DNA of 64,000 bases from Spirosoma lacussanchae (GCF_005870035.1 NZ_SWJG01000001.1:1103639-1167638); one strand, 5' to 3'; shown: positions 34,278-42,791, numbered from the stretch's first letter. Notes: generated by a model not told the origin, from the sequence alone. Numbers and translations are program-made.

Positions 34278-37200
34278 ATGATGTATCGTACCTACTCCCT
34301 CATTGGTCTGCTGCTGACGGCGATCGTCCTGACCCAGTGTACCCGCCAGTCGACCACGCAGACAACCGTTCGGTCAGAAGCCGCCAAACCCCGGCGCACC
34401 GAAATTCTGTTTCTGGGCGATAACGGTCACCACAAACCCCGCGAGCGCGTAGCGCAGCTCATGGCTGCCCTGGGCAATCGCGGCATCAACATTACCTATA
34501 CCGATCGGCTGGCCGACCTGAATGCCGATAACCTCAACCAGTACGACGGGCTGCTGATCTTTGCCAACTGGGACAGTCTGCCCAAACCGCAGGAAAAAGC
34601 CCTGCTGGATTATGTGTCGGCGGGCCACGGGGTCATTCCGGTTCACTGCGCGTCGTATTGCTTCCGCAACTCGTCCGAATATGTCGACAAAGTGGTTGGC
34701 GGGCAGTTCTGGCGGCATCGGATGGATACCATCCAGACGCGATTTACCCAGCCCAACAGTCCCATTACGGCTGGTTTGCCTTCGTTCAAAGCCTACGACG
34801 AAACCTACCTGCATACCCATTTGCAGGCCGACAACAACGTGCTGGCCGTTCGCGATATCAAAGCCGACCAGGCTAAAGATAAGCCCGGTGTAGCCGAAGA
34901 ACCGTATACCTGGACCCGCACGTACGGCAAGGGACGCGTGTTCTACACGGCCTATGGTCACGACGAGCGCACCTGGGGGCAACCCGGTTTTCAGGCGCTG
35001 CTGGAACGGGGCATCCTCTGGGCCGTGGGTGATGCGGTTAAGCAGCAGCATGACGCCCTCAGCCCGCAACCCTTTGCCTACGGCGAAGCTCAGCTGCCCA
35101 ACTACGAAAAACGGCCTGGTCCGCAACTTCGGCAGGAGCCCCTCTCGCCTGAGGAGTCGATGAAACACATTCAGGTGCCGGTTGGCTTCTCGCTGGACCT
35201 CTTTGCCCACGAACCGAACGTGATGCACCCCATTGCTCTGGCCTGGGATGAGCGGGGCCGGTTGTTTGCCCTGATCACGAAAGATTATCCCAACGAACGC
35301 AAACCCGAAGGAACCGGCTCCGACTACATCGTCATCTGCGAAGATACCAATGGCGATGGCAAGGCCGATAAGTTCACTAACTTCGCCGAAGGGCTGAACA
35401 TCCCCACCGGTATGACCTTTGCCAACGGCGGCCTGTACGTGGCGCAGGCTCCGCATATGCTGTTTTTGCAGGATACCAACGGCGACGACAAAGCCGATGT
35501 GAAGAAGATCGTTTTTACCGGCTTCGGTACGTTCGATACCCACGCGGGGCCAAGCAACCTGCATTACGGATTCGATAACTGGATCTGGGGCAGTGTTGGC
35601 TACTCCGGCTTCAAAGGGGTTGTCGGCAACAGCAAAGATTCGCTTCGCTTCTCGCAGGGTTTTTTCCGGTTCAAACCCGACGGTTCAGCGCTCGAATACG
35701 TAACCGCCACCTCGAACAACACCTGGGGCATGGCTTTCAACGAAACGGGCGATGTGTTTGGCAGTACAGCCAATAACGCACACGGCTGGTACGCGCCCAT
35801 TCCGAATCGCTATTTTTCGGGCGGGCCGCATCTGCGCGAGAATGGTAGTCGTGGTACCGACACGCATAAAGACATGAAACCCATCACCGAGCGGGTTCGA
35901 CAGGTCGACGTGTTTGGCGGGTTTACGGCCGCAGCCGGTCATAATGTCTACACGGCGCGTTCGTTTCCGGCTTCATACTGGAATAAGGTCGCGTTTGTGT
36001 GCGAACCAACCGGGCATATCGTTCACCAGAATGTGCTGAAGAAAACCGGTACCGACTATGAAGATGCGGAAGCGGCCGGCGTAGGGTTCAACCTGATGGC
36101 TGGGGCCGACGAGTGGTTCTCGCCTGTATTTGCCGAAGTAGGGCCCGATGGTGCCGTATGGGTAGTAGACTGGTACAGCTTCATTATTCAGCATAACCCC
36201 ACGCCCAAAGGCTTCGAAAATGGAAAGGGAAATGCGTACGAAACGAACCTGCGCGACTTCACCCACGGCCGTATTTACCGCGTAGGCTACAAGGGCGCCA
36301 AACCCTATACCGCCATGTCGCTTAGCAAAGACCGGCCCGCCGAACTGATTGCCGCGCTGAAAAACGATAATATGTTCTGGCGCCAGACCGCCCAGCGCCT
36401 GCTGATCGAGCGGAACAACAAAGACGTTGTTCCCCAGCTGATCGCGCTGGTCAACGAGTCGTCGGTCGACGAAATCGGGAATAATCCGGCCGCTATTCAT
36501 GCACTCTGGACCCTGCACGGTCTGGGCGAAATAAACGCTGCTAATCAGCCCGTCATGGCCGCGCTAACGTCGGCGCTGAAGCACGAGTCATCGGGCGTAC
36601 GCAAAACCGTGGTACAGGTCATGCCCCGCACGGCCGAGTCAGCCACTATGCTGGTGCAGGCCGGAGCGCTCAACGACAAAGAACCGCTGGTGGTGCTGAA
36701 CAGCCTGCTCGCCCTGTCAGAGATGCCGGGTAGCGCGGCTACGCAGCAGGCTATTCTGGCTCGTCTGGGGTCGGCCCGGGAAGTAACGGACCGCTGGTTG
36801 CCCGATGCGTTCGCGCTGGCACTGACAACCAACAAAGGACAGCTGCTGAAAACGTACCTGAAACAGGTGTCGGCAAACGCACCGACCCAGCCCAGTACGG
36901 CGCCAGCCGATCAGCACCATAACCATACCGGTGCCAGGCAGGGTGGTGGACCCAGTGCGCCCGAAGAGATGCCCCGGCGGGCCATTGCGCAGTCGAAAAA
37001 CAACAAGCCTGACCTGGTTATTGCTGCCGTTCGGTCAACGCCCCAGTCGCCCGAGTTGCGGCAGAGCGCCAAGATCGAAGTCGACGTGATGAATGCAGGT
37101 GATGTGGCCATACCGGCTGGAACGCCAATTCCGATGTCGGTTCGGATCGAAGGACCGGTTGGGGCCGACGAGCCCGCCCGACTTGATTACGTCAGCGTGT

Positions 37201-38099
37201 CGCACATAACCGGCATCAAACCCGGTGAGACGGTAACCATCAGCAAAGGCAACAACGGCCCCTGGAACACCGAGTTCTGGGTGAATTTTGAACGGGCCGG
37301 CCAGTACAACGTAACAGTCATGCTCGATCGGGAGAACAAAATCGCGGAGGACAACGAGCAAAATAACAACATGGTCCATAAGCTGACCTACCGGGCGCCC
37401 CAGGATATGAGTGCCTATGTACTGGAGCGGGCCAGCCGTAGCTACGCATCGGCTCAACCCATCGACTCGGTTGTGGCGCTGCTCAAAACTGCTCAGAAGA
37501 TTGGTTCGTCCCACGGTCAGGCCATCATCAAAGGCGTAGCCGAAGGCTGGAATCCGCGGCAGAAAGCGCAGGTTACCGACGCCGACAAGTCGTTCCTGGC
37601 CAGCCTGAGCAATACCGTCTCGCCCGACATCAAAGAGCGGCTCGGTCGGTTATACGAAGCCTGGGGTGTGGCCTCGGCCGAACCTGTCGACCCGAACGTA
37701 GAGATTGTACGGCTCAAAACTGTACGGGAAGAGATGCGGTACGACAAAAAGACGTTCACGGTAACGGCGGGTAAGTCGGTCGAGATCGTGCTCGAAAATC
37801 CGGATGCCATGCAGCACAACCTGGTCATCGGCAAGCAGAAGAGCATGGACGCGATCGGTGCCGCTGCCGACAAGATGATTACGGCCAAAGATGGCGCCGA
37901 GAAAAACTACGTGCCCTCTATACCGCAGGTCATTGCCGCTACGCCACTGGTTAACCCGGACCAGACGTACCGGCTCAAGTTTACGGCCCCTGCCCAGCCC
38001 GGCGATTATCCGTTCGTCTGCACGTTCCCGGGCCACTGGCGACTGATGAACGGGGTGATGAAGGTAGTGGCGGGTAAGCCCGCTACGGCCACCCGGTAA
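34278..38099 (+). CDS. Multidomain lipoprotein: ThuA, dehydrogenase-like propeller, HEAT, CARDB, cupredoxin
   Basis: 1273 residues with a lipobox at LTQC (Cys21). From N to C: a ThuA domain (about 40-255, ILFLGDNGHHKPRERVAQLM ... VIPVHCASYCF); a membrane-bound-dehydrogenase/sorbosone-dehydrogenase-like propeller (about 294-677, with LALFITKDYPN-like and EDTNGDGKADKF); HEAT-like helices (680-860); a CARDB domain (909-1040, KPDLVIAAVRSTP); a helical linker; and an azurin-like cupredoxin (1141-1271). The copper ligands His1180, Cys1248, His1253 and Met1257 have the azurin spacing C-x4-H-x3-M. There is no CxxCH heme motif. Likely periplasmic or surface-exposed; substrate unknown. Confidence 0.85.
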   Translation: MMYRTYSLIGLLLTAIVLTQCTRQSTTQTTVRSEAAKPRRTEILFLGDNGHHKPRERVAQLMAALGNRGINITYTDRLADLNADNLNQYDGLLIFANWDSLPKPQEKALLDYVSAGHGVIPVHCASYCFRNSSEYVDKVVGGQFWRHRMDTIQTRFTQPNSPITAGLPSFKAYDETYLHTHLQADNNVLAVRDIKADQAKDKPGVAEEPYTWTRTYGKGRVFYTAYGHDERTWGQPGFQALLERGILWAVGDAVKQQHDALSPQPFAYGEAQLPNYEKRPGPQLRQEPLSPEESMKHIQVPVGFSLDLFAHEPNVMHPIALAWDERGRLFALITKDYPNERKPEGTGSDYIVICEDTNGDGKADKFTNFAEGLNIPTGMTFANGGLYVAQAPHMLFLQDTNGDDKADVKKIVFTGFGTFDTHAGPSNLHYGFDNWIWGSVGYSGFKGVVGNSKDSLRFSQGFFRFKPDGSALEYVTATSNNTWGMAFNETGDVFGSTANNAHGWYAPIPNRYFSGGPHLRENGSRGTDTHKDMKPITERVRQVDVFGGFTAAAGHNVYTARSFPASYWNKVAFVCEPTGHIVHQNVLKKTGTDYEDAEAAGVGFNLMAGADEWFSPVFAEVGPDGAVWVVDWYSFIIQHNPTPKGFENGKGNAYETNLRDFTHGRIYRVGYKGAKPYTAMSLSKDRPAELIAALKNDNMFWRQTAQRLLIERNNKDVVPQLIALVNESSVDEIGNNPAAIHALWTLHGLGEINAANQPVMAALTSALKHESSGVRKTVVQVMPRTAESATMLVQAGALNDKEPLVVLNSLLALSEMPGSAATQQAILARLGSAREVTDRWLPDAFALALTTNKGQLLKTYLKQVSANAPTQPSTAPADQHHNHTGARQGGGPSAPEEMPRRAIAQSKNNKPDLVIAAVRSTPQSPELRQSAKIEVDVMNAGDVAIPAGTPIPMSVRIEGPVGADEPARLDYVSVSHITGIKPGETVTISKGNNGPWNTEFWVNFERAGQYNVTVMLDRENKIAEDNEQNNNMVHKLTYRAPQDMSAYVLERASRSYASAQPIDSVVALLKTAQKIGSSHGQAIIKGVAEGWNPRQKAQVTDADKSFLASLSNTVSPDIKERLGRLYEAWGVASAEPVDPNVEIVRLKTVREEMRYDKKTFTVTAGKSVEIVLENPDAMQHNLVIGKQKSMDAIGAAADKMITAKDGAEKNYVPSIPQVIAATPLVNPDQTYRLKFTAPAQPGDYPFVCTFPGHWRLMNGVMKVVAGKPATATR

Positions 38100-38147
38100 C
38101 CCAGAGACGAAGACACCGTTCGTTTTCAGCGGTCAAAGCTGTACCTT

Positions 38148-38190
38148 GCAAACCGGCAGGTCTGTCCTAAAGCAGGCTTGCCGGTTTTGC
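38148..38190 (+). promoter_or_regulatory. Hairpin abutting the ADI-like start codon
   Basis: GCAAACCGGCA (38148-38158) pairs with TGCCGGTTTTGC (38179-38190) with one bulge, ending one base before the ATG at 38191. It may end the upstream transcript, or mask the ribosome entry site of the arginine-deiminase-like gene. The T-tract is inside the stem, which weakens the terminator reading. Confidence 0.45.
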
Positions 38191-39714
38191 ATGAAAAACG
38201 AGAAACAAAACCACGAAAGCGATACGCTGCTGTCAGAACAGCCTGTTGCTGCCGTCACCTCGCCTGCCCAGACCTCGGCTGCTACCATCAACGTTTCGTC
38301 AGAAATTGGAACCCTCAAACGGTTGCTCATTCATAGTCCTGACCGTGGACTGGGTAAAGTAGTACCGTCGAAGGCGCAGGACTGGCTCTTCGAGGACATC
38401 GTTCATCTGGACATGATGCGCCGGGATGAGTACGATTACTACGTGAAGATTCTGTTATATTTTCTGGACCCCGATAAGGTAAGCGGTCGCATAGCCAGCC
38501 TGGGGCCCGACTCGGATCGTAATTTCTTCAAACCCGACCATCCGGCCTACTTCCGCTCCGACAAGGTTATCGATATACAGTGTCTGCTATCCGATATTCT
38601 GGCCGACGAGGCCATCCGAACCCGGCTGATCGCGGCTATATGCGGTATCGAACGAACGGCGTTCCGGACCCAGCAGCTGCTCAACCAGTTCGATGCGGTA
38701 GAGCTGGCCAAGATTATGATCTCGGGATCGCTGCCCGATCAGACTATGCTGTTCTCGCCCCTGCCCAACTTCATTTTCACGCGCGATATCGGCATTGTTA
38801 TCAACGACCATATTCTGCTGAACAAGCCTGCCAAGCTGGCCCGTACCCGCGAGGCTTTACTGGCGCAGTATATCTTTTTCAATCACCCCATCTTTGCCAG
38901 TTACCAGGATAAAATCATCGAGATTCCGGATAATGAGCATGCTTTCCTGCTGCCCGATGCCGACGTAAACAGCGACGTTACCCGATCTACGCTCGAAGGG
39001 GGCGACGTGATGATGATTGCCAAACGACACCTGATGATCGGCGTCAGCGAACGAACCACCCTGTACGCGGCTCAGCAGGTGATGCGGCTGGTGTTCAGCA
39101 AGAACCTGGTCGATACGGTAACGATCATCAAGATTCCGAAGAAACGCGATTACATGCACATCGATACTGTATTTACGCAGGTGAAACGCAATGTGTGGGT
39201 ATTGCTCGGCTCGCTGGCCCGCACCGGCGATGAGGCCAAGAAACGGGATGTGCTGCACTTCTTCTCGCCCAAAGATCTGTCCGAAGAACTGAAAATACTG
39301 CAGTTTATCAAAGGGTTGGAACACAAGCCAATCGAAATCGACAACCTCGAAGACCTGCTGGCCGACATCAGTAAGAATGATTTGGGCGCTGCAGAACCGG
39401 TACAGTTTATCTATTCGGGGAATAACGAATTTCCGTTCGGAGCCCGGGAGCAGTGGACCGACTCCTGCAACCTGCTGGCGCTGAAGGATGGGGTAGTGGT
39501 GGGCTACGACCGCAACCAGAAAACCGCCGAAGCGTTCCGGGAAGCCGGGTTCGACGTTGTTGAAGCGGCCCGACTGCTCGATCGGTTTGAACGGGGCGAG
39601 TCGTCGCCGGCAACCATTCAGAATACTTTCATTATGCTGCCTTCGGCCGAGCTGAGCCGGGCGCGCGGGGGTTCCCACTGCATGAGCCTGCCGCTGCTTC
39701 GGGAAGAGGTTTAA
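38191..39714 (+). CDS. Arginine deiminase-like amidinotransferase-fold hydrolase
   Basis: 507 residues from the ATG at 38191. Guanidino-modifying fold with the arginine deiminase active site: PNFIFTRDIGIVI (FTRD), STLEGGDVMMI, YMHIDTVFTQV (His) and ARGGSHCMSLPL with the nucleophile Cys. It is about 100 residues longer than ArcA, with a helical insertion in the N-terminal half (about 60-130). Predicted reaction: L-arginine to citrulline and ammonia; another guanidino substrate is possible. It starts 91 bp after the ThuA lipoprotein gene and precedes a second enzyme of the same fold. Confidence 0.85.
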   Translation: MKNEKQNHESDTLLSEQPVAAVTSPAQTSAATINVSSEIGTLKRLLIHSPDRGLGKVVPSKAQDWLFEDIVHLDMMRRDEYDYYVKILLYFLDPDKVSGRIASLGPDSDRNFFKPDHPAYFRSDKVIDIQCLLSDILADEAIRTRLIAAICGIERTAFRTQQLLNQFDAVELAKIMISGSLPDQTMLFSPLPNFIFTRDIGIVINDHILLNKPAKLARTREALLAQYIFFNHPIFASYQDKIIEIPDNEHAFLLPDADVNSDVTRSTLEGGDVMMIAKRHLMIGVSERTTLYAAQQVMRLVFSKNLVDTVTIIKIPKKRDYMHIDTVFTQVKRNVWVLLGSLARTGDEAKKRDVLHFFSPKDLSEELKILQFIKGLEHKPIEIDNLEDLLADISKNDLGAAEPVQFIYSGNNEFPFGAREQWTDSCNLLALKDGVVVGYDRNQKTAEAFREAGFDVVEAARLLDRFERGESSPATIQNTFIMLPSAELSRARGGSHCMSLPLLREEV

Positions 39715-39760
39715 ACCCAGGCGGGCCGTTGCCGGGTCTGAGCGGGTAAATCACCCTCTT

Positions 39761-39851
39761 GGCTGGCTGTCAACTAAACAGCCGTCAGCCAGTTAGTCAG
39801 CCTGTCGGCCGCTTTCAATCGGTAGAATACGATTCGGAAGGCGGCCGACAG
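39761..39851. other. Two hairpins between the ADI-like and CtlX-like genes
   Basis: A short bulged hairpin (39761-39790, GGCTGGCTGT with ACAGCCGTCAGCC) is followed by a long one. In the second, CTGTCGGCCGC (39802-39812) pairs with GCGGCCGACAG (39841-39851) around an inner AATCG / CGATT. There is no T-run, so this may be an RNA processing or stability element rather than a terminator. Confidence 0.5.
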
Positions 39852-39980
39852 ACTTTACGAATGCACCCGGATCGCCAAAAATCATTGGCAAAATGACATT
39901 GAGGTGCTAATTTGCCGGAGGTTTGGCGATGGCTGACCCGCTCCAATCACACGACAAACGACCTTTACTCTACTCCGTTT

Positions 39981-40910
39981 ATGCAATCGCAAGCTACCTC
40001 CCGTATTCTCATGATTCGTCCGGTTCGCTTTGGCTTCAACGCCGAAACGGCGGAGTCCAATGCGTTTCAGGATATTAAACTGGCTGCGCAGACAAAAGAC
40101 GTAGCTCAGGAAGATGCCCGTCGGGAGTTCGACGAAATGGCGCGCCAACTCCAGGCTGTCGGGGTCGATGTGATGGTCTACGACGACACCACTGAGCCGT
40201 ATACGCCGGACTCCATTTTTCCGAACAACTGGGTATCGCTGCACGCCAGCGGAACGGTGGTCCTGTATCCGATGCAGGCCGAAAACCGGCGACTCGAACG
40301 CCGTCCGGATATTATAAATGACCTGGCCGAGCGCTTTCACGTAGCCAAAGTGGTTGACCTGACGCACTTCGAACAGGAAGGCAAGTTTCTCGAAGGAACG
40401 GGTAGTATGGTGCTGGACCGGATGAACAAGGTAGCCTTTGCGTGTCTGTCGCCCCGTACGCATCCCGAGGTGCTGGCTGAGTTTTCGCGGCAGACCGGCT
40501 ACCGTATTGTTCCTTTTCGCGCGGCCGACGCTGACGGAAAAGCGGTTTATCATACCAATGTACTGATGTGCATTGCCGATACGTTCGCGGTCGTTTGTTT
40601 GTCGGCCATTACCGACCCCGACGAGCGGCTGATGGTACGTCAGGAGCTGGAGCGGCTGAACAAGCGGATCATCGATATTTCGCTGGAGCAGATGGCCAGC
40701 TTCGCGGGCAATATGCTGATGGTACTGACGCAAAAAGGACAAAAATTACTGGTCATGTCGACCCGGGCTCATGCGTCGCTTACGGCCAAACAGATTGACT
40801 TGCTGGATGATTACGCCACGTTGGTTCACTTCGACCTGCCCATCATTGAAGGCAACGGGGGCGGTTCGGCCCGCTGCATGATGGCCGAAGTTCACTTACC
40901 TCTTCGGTAG
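39981..40910 (+). CDS. ctlX: CtlX-like citrulline/arginine hydrolase
   Basis: 309 residues from the ATG at 39981; the longer frame from 39912 runs through the hairpin region. Guanidino-modifying fold: IRPVRFGFNAETAESNAFQ, the DxxFPNNWVS block (SIFPNNWVSLHA), FLEGTGSMVLDR, VYHTNVLMCI with the active-site His, and GGSARCMMAEV with the Cys. The pattern matches the CtlX family, for which citrulline hydrolysis has been proposed. Together with the preceding gene this would turn arginine into citrulline and on to ornithine, carbon dioxide and ammonia. Confidence 0.85.
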   Translation: MQSQATSRILMIRPVRFGFNAETAESNAFQDIKLAAQTKDVAQEDARREFDEMARQLQAVGVDVMVYDDTTEPYTPDSIFPNNWVSLHASGTVVLYPMQAENRRLERRPDIINDLAERFHVAKVVDLTHFEQEGKFLEGTGSMVLDRMNKVAFACLSPRTHPEVLAEFSRQTGYRIVPFRAADADGKAVYHTNVLMCIADTFAVVCLSAITDPDERLMVRQELERLNKRIIDISLEQMASFAGNMLMVLTQKGQKLLVMSTRAHASLTAKQIDLLDDYATLVHFDLPIIEGNGGGSARCMMAEVHLPLR

Positions 40911-40998
40911 AGACCGCACCGGCAGACTGTTGATCCTGCGTTTGCTGCCTGTAGTTCCTCACAACTCAGTGGTCTCTTCGCAAAAAAATTATTTGTTG

Positions 40999-41030
40999 CT
41001 TGCACATACAAATATTGTTGCCTACCTTTG
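40999..41030 (+). promoter_or_regulatory. marR promoter with an embedded operator-like palindrome
   Basis: CTTG at 40999-41002, a 20-base spacer and TACCTTTG at 41023-41030 fit the -33/-7 pattern of Bacteroidota. The palindromic TTGCACATACAA (41000-41011) overlaps the -33 box and spacer, which is ideal for autorepression. Confidence 0.65.
41000..41011. promoter_or_regulatory. Operator-like site TTGYAYRTRCAA, copy 1
   Basis: TTGCACATACAA is a near-palindrome (consensus TTGYAYRTRCAA) overlapping the marR promoter. The second copy lies at 41537-41548 in the opposite orientation. Confidence 0.6.
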
Positions 41031-41040
41031 TTGTGTCAAT

Positions 41041-41517
41041 ATGAGAAGCGAGATGATTAACGAAACAGAGACCCCTGCCGTTGCCGGACAGAAAGACAAT
41101 CGCTACAGCGCTTGTCTGTTGTTCTCGGCAAACGCCTTGGCCCGGGCCATTACCGCCATCGGTGATGAAGAGTTCGGCCGGATCGGGTTGTCGTATTCGT
41201 ACGCTTACCTGCTCTGCGAAGTGGTCGACCAGCCTGGTGTCACCCCATCAAAATTGAGCGAAACGCTTTTCCTGACGCCATCGACCATTACCCGTCTGGT
41301 AGAAAAACTGGAGCTGAAGCAACTGGTCCGGCGAGAGTCGGAAGGGAAGAAGACACTGATATACCCGACCGAAGCCGGCGAAGCATTACGCCCCGCGATT
41401 GCCGAAGCCTGGGGGCGGGTTGGTGCCCGCTACTCCAGCGCCATTGGTCCTGACGACGTGTGCCAGTTGACCCAGCAGGTTTTCAAAGCTGCCCGGTCAC
41501 TCGACGATCTGGACTAA
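41041..41517 (+). CDS. MarR family transcriptional regulator
   Basis: 158 residues if started at the ATG 41041. A second in-frame ATG at 41053 leaves a 17-nt leader after the predicted transcription start and may be the true one. The winged-helix core includes LSETLFLTPSTITRLVEKLE and LVRRESEGKKTLIYPTEAGE, with Tyr-rich helices before it (SYSYAYLLCEVVDQPGVTPS). The longer frame from 40930 would be read through the promoter. It begins a cluster with a 69-residue protein and an NmrA-like reductase. Shared palindromes in front of the first two genes suggest that it represses them. Confidence 0.9.
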   Translation: MRSEMINETETPAVAGQKDNRYSACLLFSANALARAITAIGDEEFGRIGLSYSYAYLLCEVVDQPGVTPSKLSETLFLTPSTITRLVEKLELKQLVRRESEGKKTLIYPTEAGEALRPAIAEAWGRVGARYSSAIGPDDVCQLTQQVFKAARSLDDLD

Positions 41518-41536
41518 TATTTTTTTGTTAAATCTA

Positions 41537-41548
41537 TTGTATGTGCAA
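41537..41548. promoter_or_regulatory. Operator-like site TTGYAYRTRCAA, copy 2
   Basis: TTGTATGTGCAA is the exact reverse complement of the copy at 41000-41011. It lies 20 bp upstream of the ATG at 41569. Confidence 0.65.
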
Positions 41549-41568
41549 ACAATATAAACTGAACCGCT

Positions 41569-41778
41569 ATGAAAAACGAAGATAACGCCGTCTGCCTGCT
41601 GGCTGGCAAAGGTGACGCTACCGCCAAAGACATATGCCGGTCGCTGGCCAAAGAAGGGATTTCGGCTGTGGTGAAGCAGAAAGAAAGCGCACCGGCTGAA
41701 GCCGTCGATCCGATCAAACACTGGTCTGGCCAGCCGGGTAAGGACCTGTTTTTCAACGGGTGGAAGCTGATGTTCTGA
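41569..41778 (+). CDS. Small protein of the MarR cluster, unknown function
   Basis: 69 residues beginning MKNEDNAVCLLAGKGDATAK. A possible beta-alpha-beta start (AVCLLAGKG, DICRSLAKEGISAVVKQK) is followed by a proline-containing stretch and the aromatic tail GKDLFFNGWKLMF. No signal peptide or membrane helix. I do not recognise a family. It has its own upstream region with the shared palindrome and is followed by the NmrA-like gene after 76 bp. Coding status is supported by codon periodicity and context, not by homology. Confidence 0.6.
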   Translation: MKNEDNAVCLLAGKGDATAKDICRSLAKEGISAVVKQKESAPAEAVDPIKHWSGQPGKDLFFNGWKLMF

Positions 41779-41854
41779 CATACCAGACGGCCAGGATCGG
41801 CCAGCTGTTTACTTGCTTAATCCAGTTTTACCAAATAAATTTTACTAAACCAAT

Positions 41855-42742
41855 ATGCACTACGTCATTACCGGCTCGTTGGGTCATACGGGCAAACCAA
41901 TTACGGAAGGATTGATCAAGGCGGGTCATACCGTCACGGTCGTAACCAGCAAGCCCGAAAACGCAGCCGCTATCGAAGCGCTGGGTGCTCAGGCCGCCGT
42001 AGGGAGCGTTACCGACGCTGATTTTCTAAAACAGGCGTTTGCCGGGGCTGACGCGGCCTATCTGCTCATTCCCAGCAATTGGGGCGTTACGAACTGGCGC
42101 GCGTTTCAGAACCAGATTGGCGATAATTATATCGAGGCTATCAAAGCCAACGACATCCGGTTTGCGGTATTGCTGAGCAGCATCGGGGCCCATCTGGGTG
42201 AGGGAGCCGGTCCTATAGACGGGCTGTATGATATGGAACAGAAACTGGTCGCCGTAACGGGTCTGAACAGCAAGTTCCTGCGTCCGTCTTACTTCATGTA
42301 CAATCTTTTTGGCATGATCGGTATGGTAAAGGGAGCTGGTATCATGGGCAGCAATTTCGGCGATGAAAAGGTGGTGCTGACCCATACCGACGATATTGCC
42401 GCTGTTGCTCTGCAGGAGTTACTGAACCTGGACTTCACGGGTCAGCAGGTTCGCTACATTGCCGGCGACGAACGAACCGGTCCCGAAATTGCCCGCGTAC
42501 TGGGCGAAGCTATCGGTAAGCCCGAAACGCCCTGGATTGTGTTCTCCGACGAGCAAAGCAAGCAGGGCATGCTGCAGGCAGGTATGAGCGAAGAGGTGGC
42601 CACCCAATACACGTATCTGGGCGAAGCCATGCGAAACGGCAAACTTCAGGAAGATTTCTACGCTAAAAAACCTGCCGAATACGGCACGGTGAAGCTGGAG
42701 GACTTCGCTAAAAATGAGTTTGCTCCCGCTTTCAACGCTTAG
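41855..42742 (+). CDS. NmrA-like NAD(P)H-binding protein
   Basis: 295 residues. The Rossmann start is MHYVITGSLGHTGKPITEGL (GxxGHTG), and VTVVTSKPENAAAIEALGAQ is the usual second strand. Later DAAYLLIPSNWGVTNW and LLSSIGAHLGEGAGPIDGLY match the NmrA/HSCARG and quinone oxidoreductase 2-like (QorB) group. These sense or reduce with NADPH. The MarR gene upstream could respond to quinones or phenolic stress, as several MarR proteins do. It ends with a terminator at 42763-42791. Confidence 0.87.
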   Translation: MHYVITGSLGHTGKPITEGLIKAGHTVTVVTSKPENAAAIEALGAQAAVGSVTDADFLKQAFAGADAAYLLIPSNWGVTNWRAFQNQIGDNYIEAIKANDIRFAVLLSSIGAHLGEGAGPIDGLYDMEQKLVAVTGLNSKFLRPSYFMYNLFGMIGMVKGAGIMGSNFGDEKVVLTHTDDIAAVALQELLNLDFTGQQVRYIAGDERTGPEIARVLGEAIGKPETPWIVFSDEQSKQGMLQAGMSEEVATQYTYLGEAMRNGKLQEDFYAKKPAEYGTVKLEDFAKNEFAPAFNA

Positions 42743-42762
42743 TAGCCCCCCCTGAAACCCCG

Positions 42763-42791
42763 AAGCGTCTGGATGATCCGGGCGCTTTTTT
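42763..42791 (+). terminator. Terminator after the NmrA-like gene
   Basis: AAGCG...GG (42763-42772) pairs with CCGGGCGCTT (42778-42787) around ATGAT, and is followed by TTTT to 42791. Confidence 0.75.

Noticed and set aside
34374-35564. 396-residue open frame on the minus strand
   Set aside because: It mirrors the ThuA lipoprotein gene and shows only shadow composition.
38146-38190. Upstream ATG at 38146 as start of the ADI-like gene
   Set aside because: It would place the start in a hairpin and add 15 residues unlike the family; the ATG at 38191 fits better.
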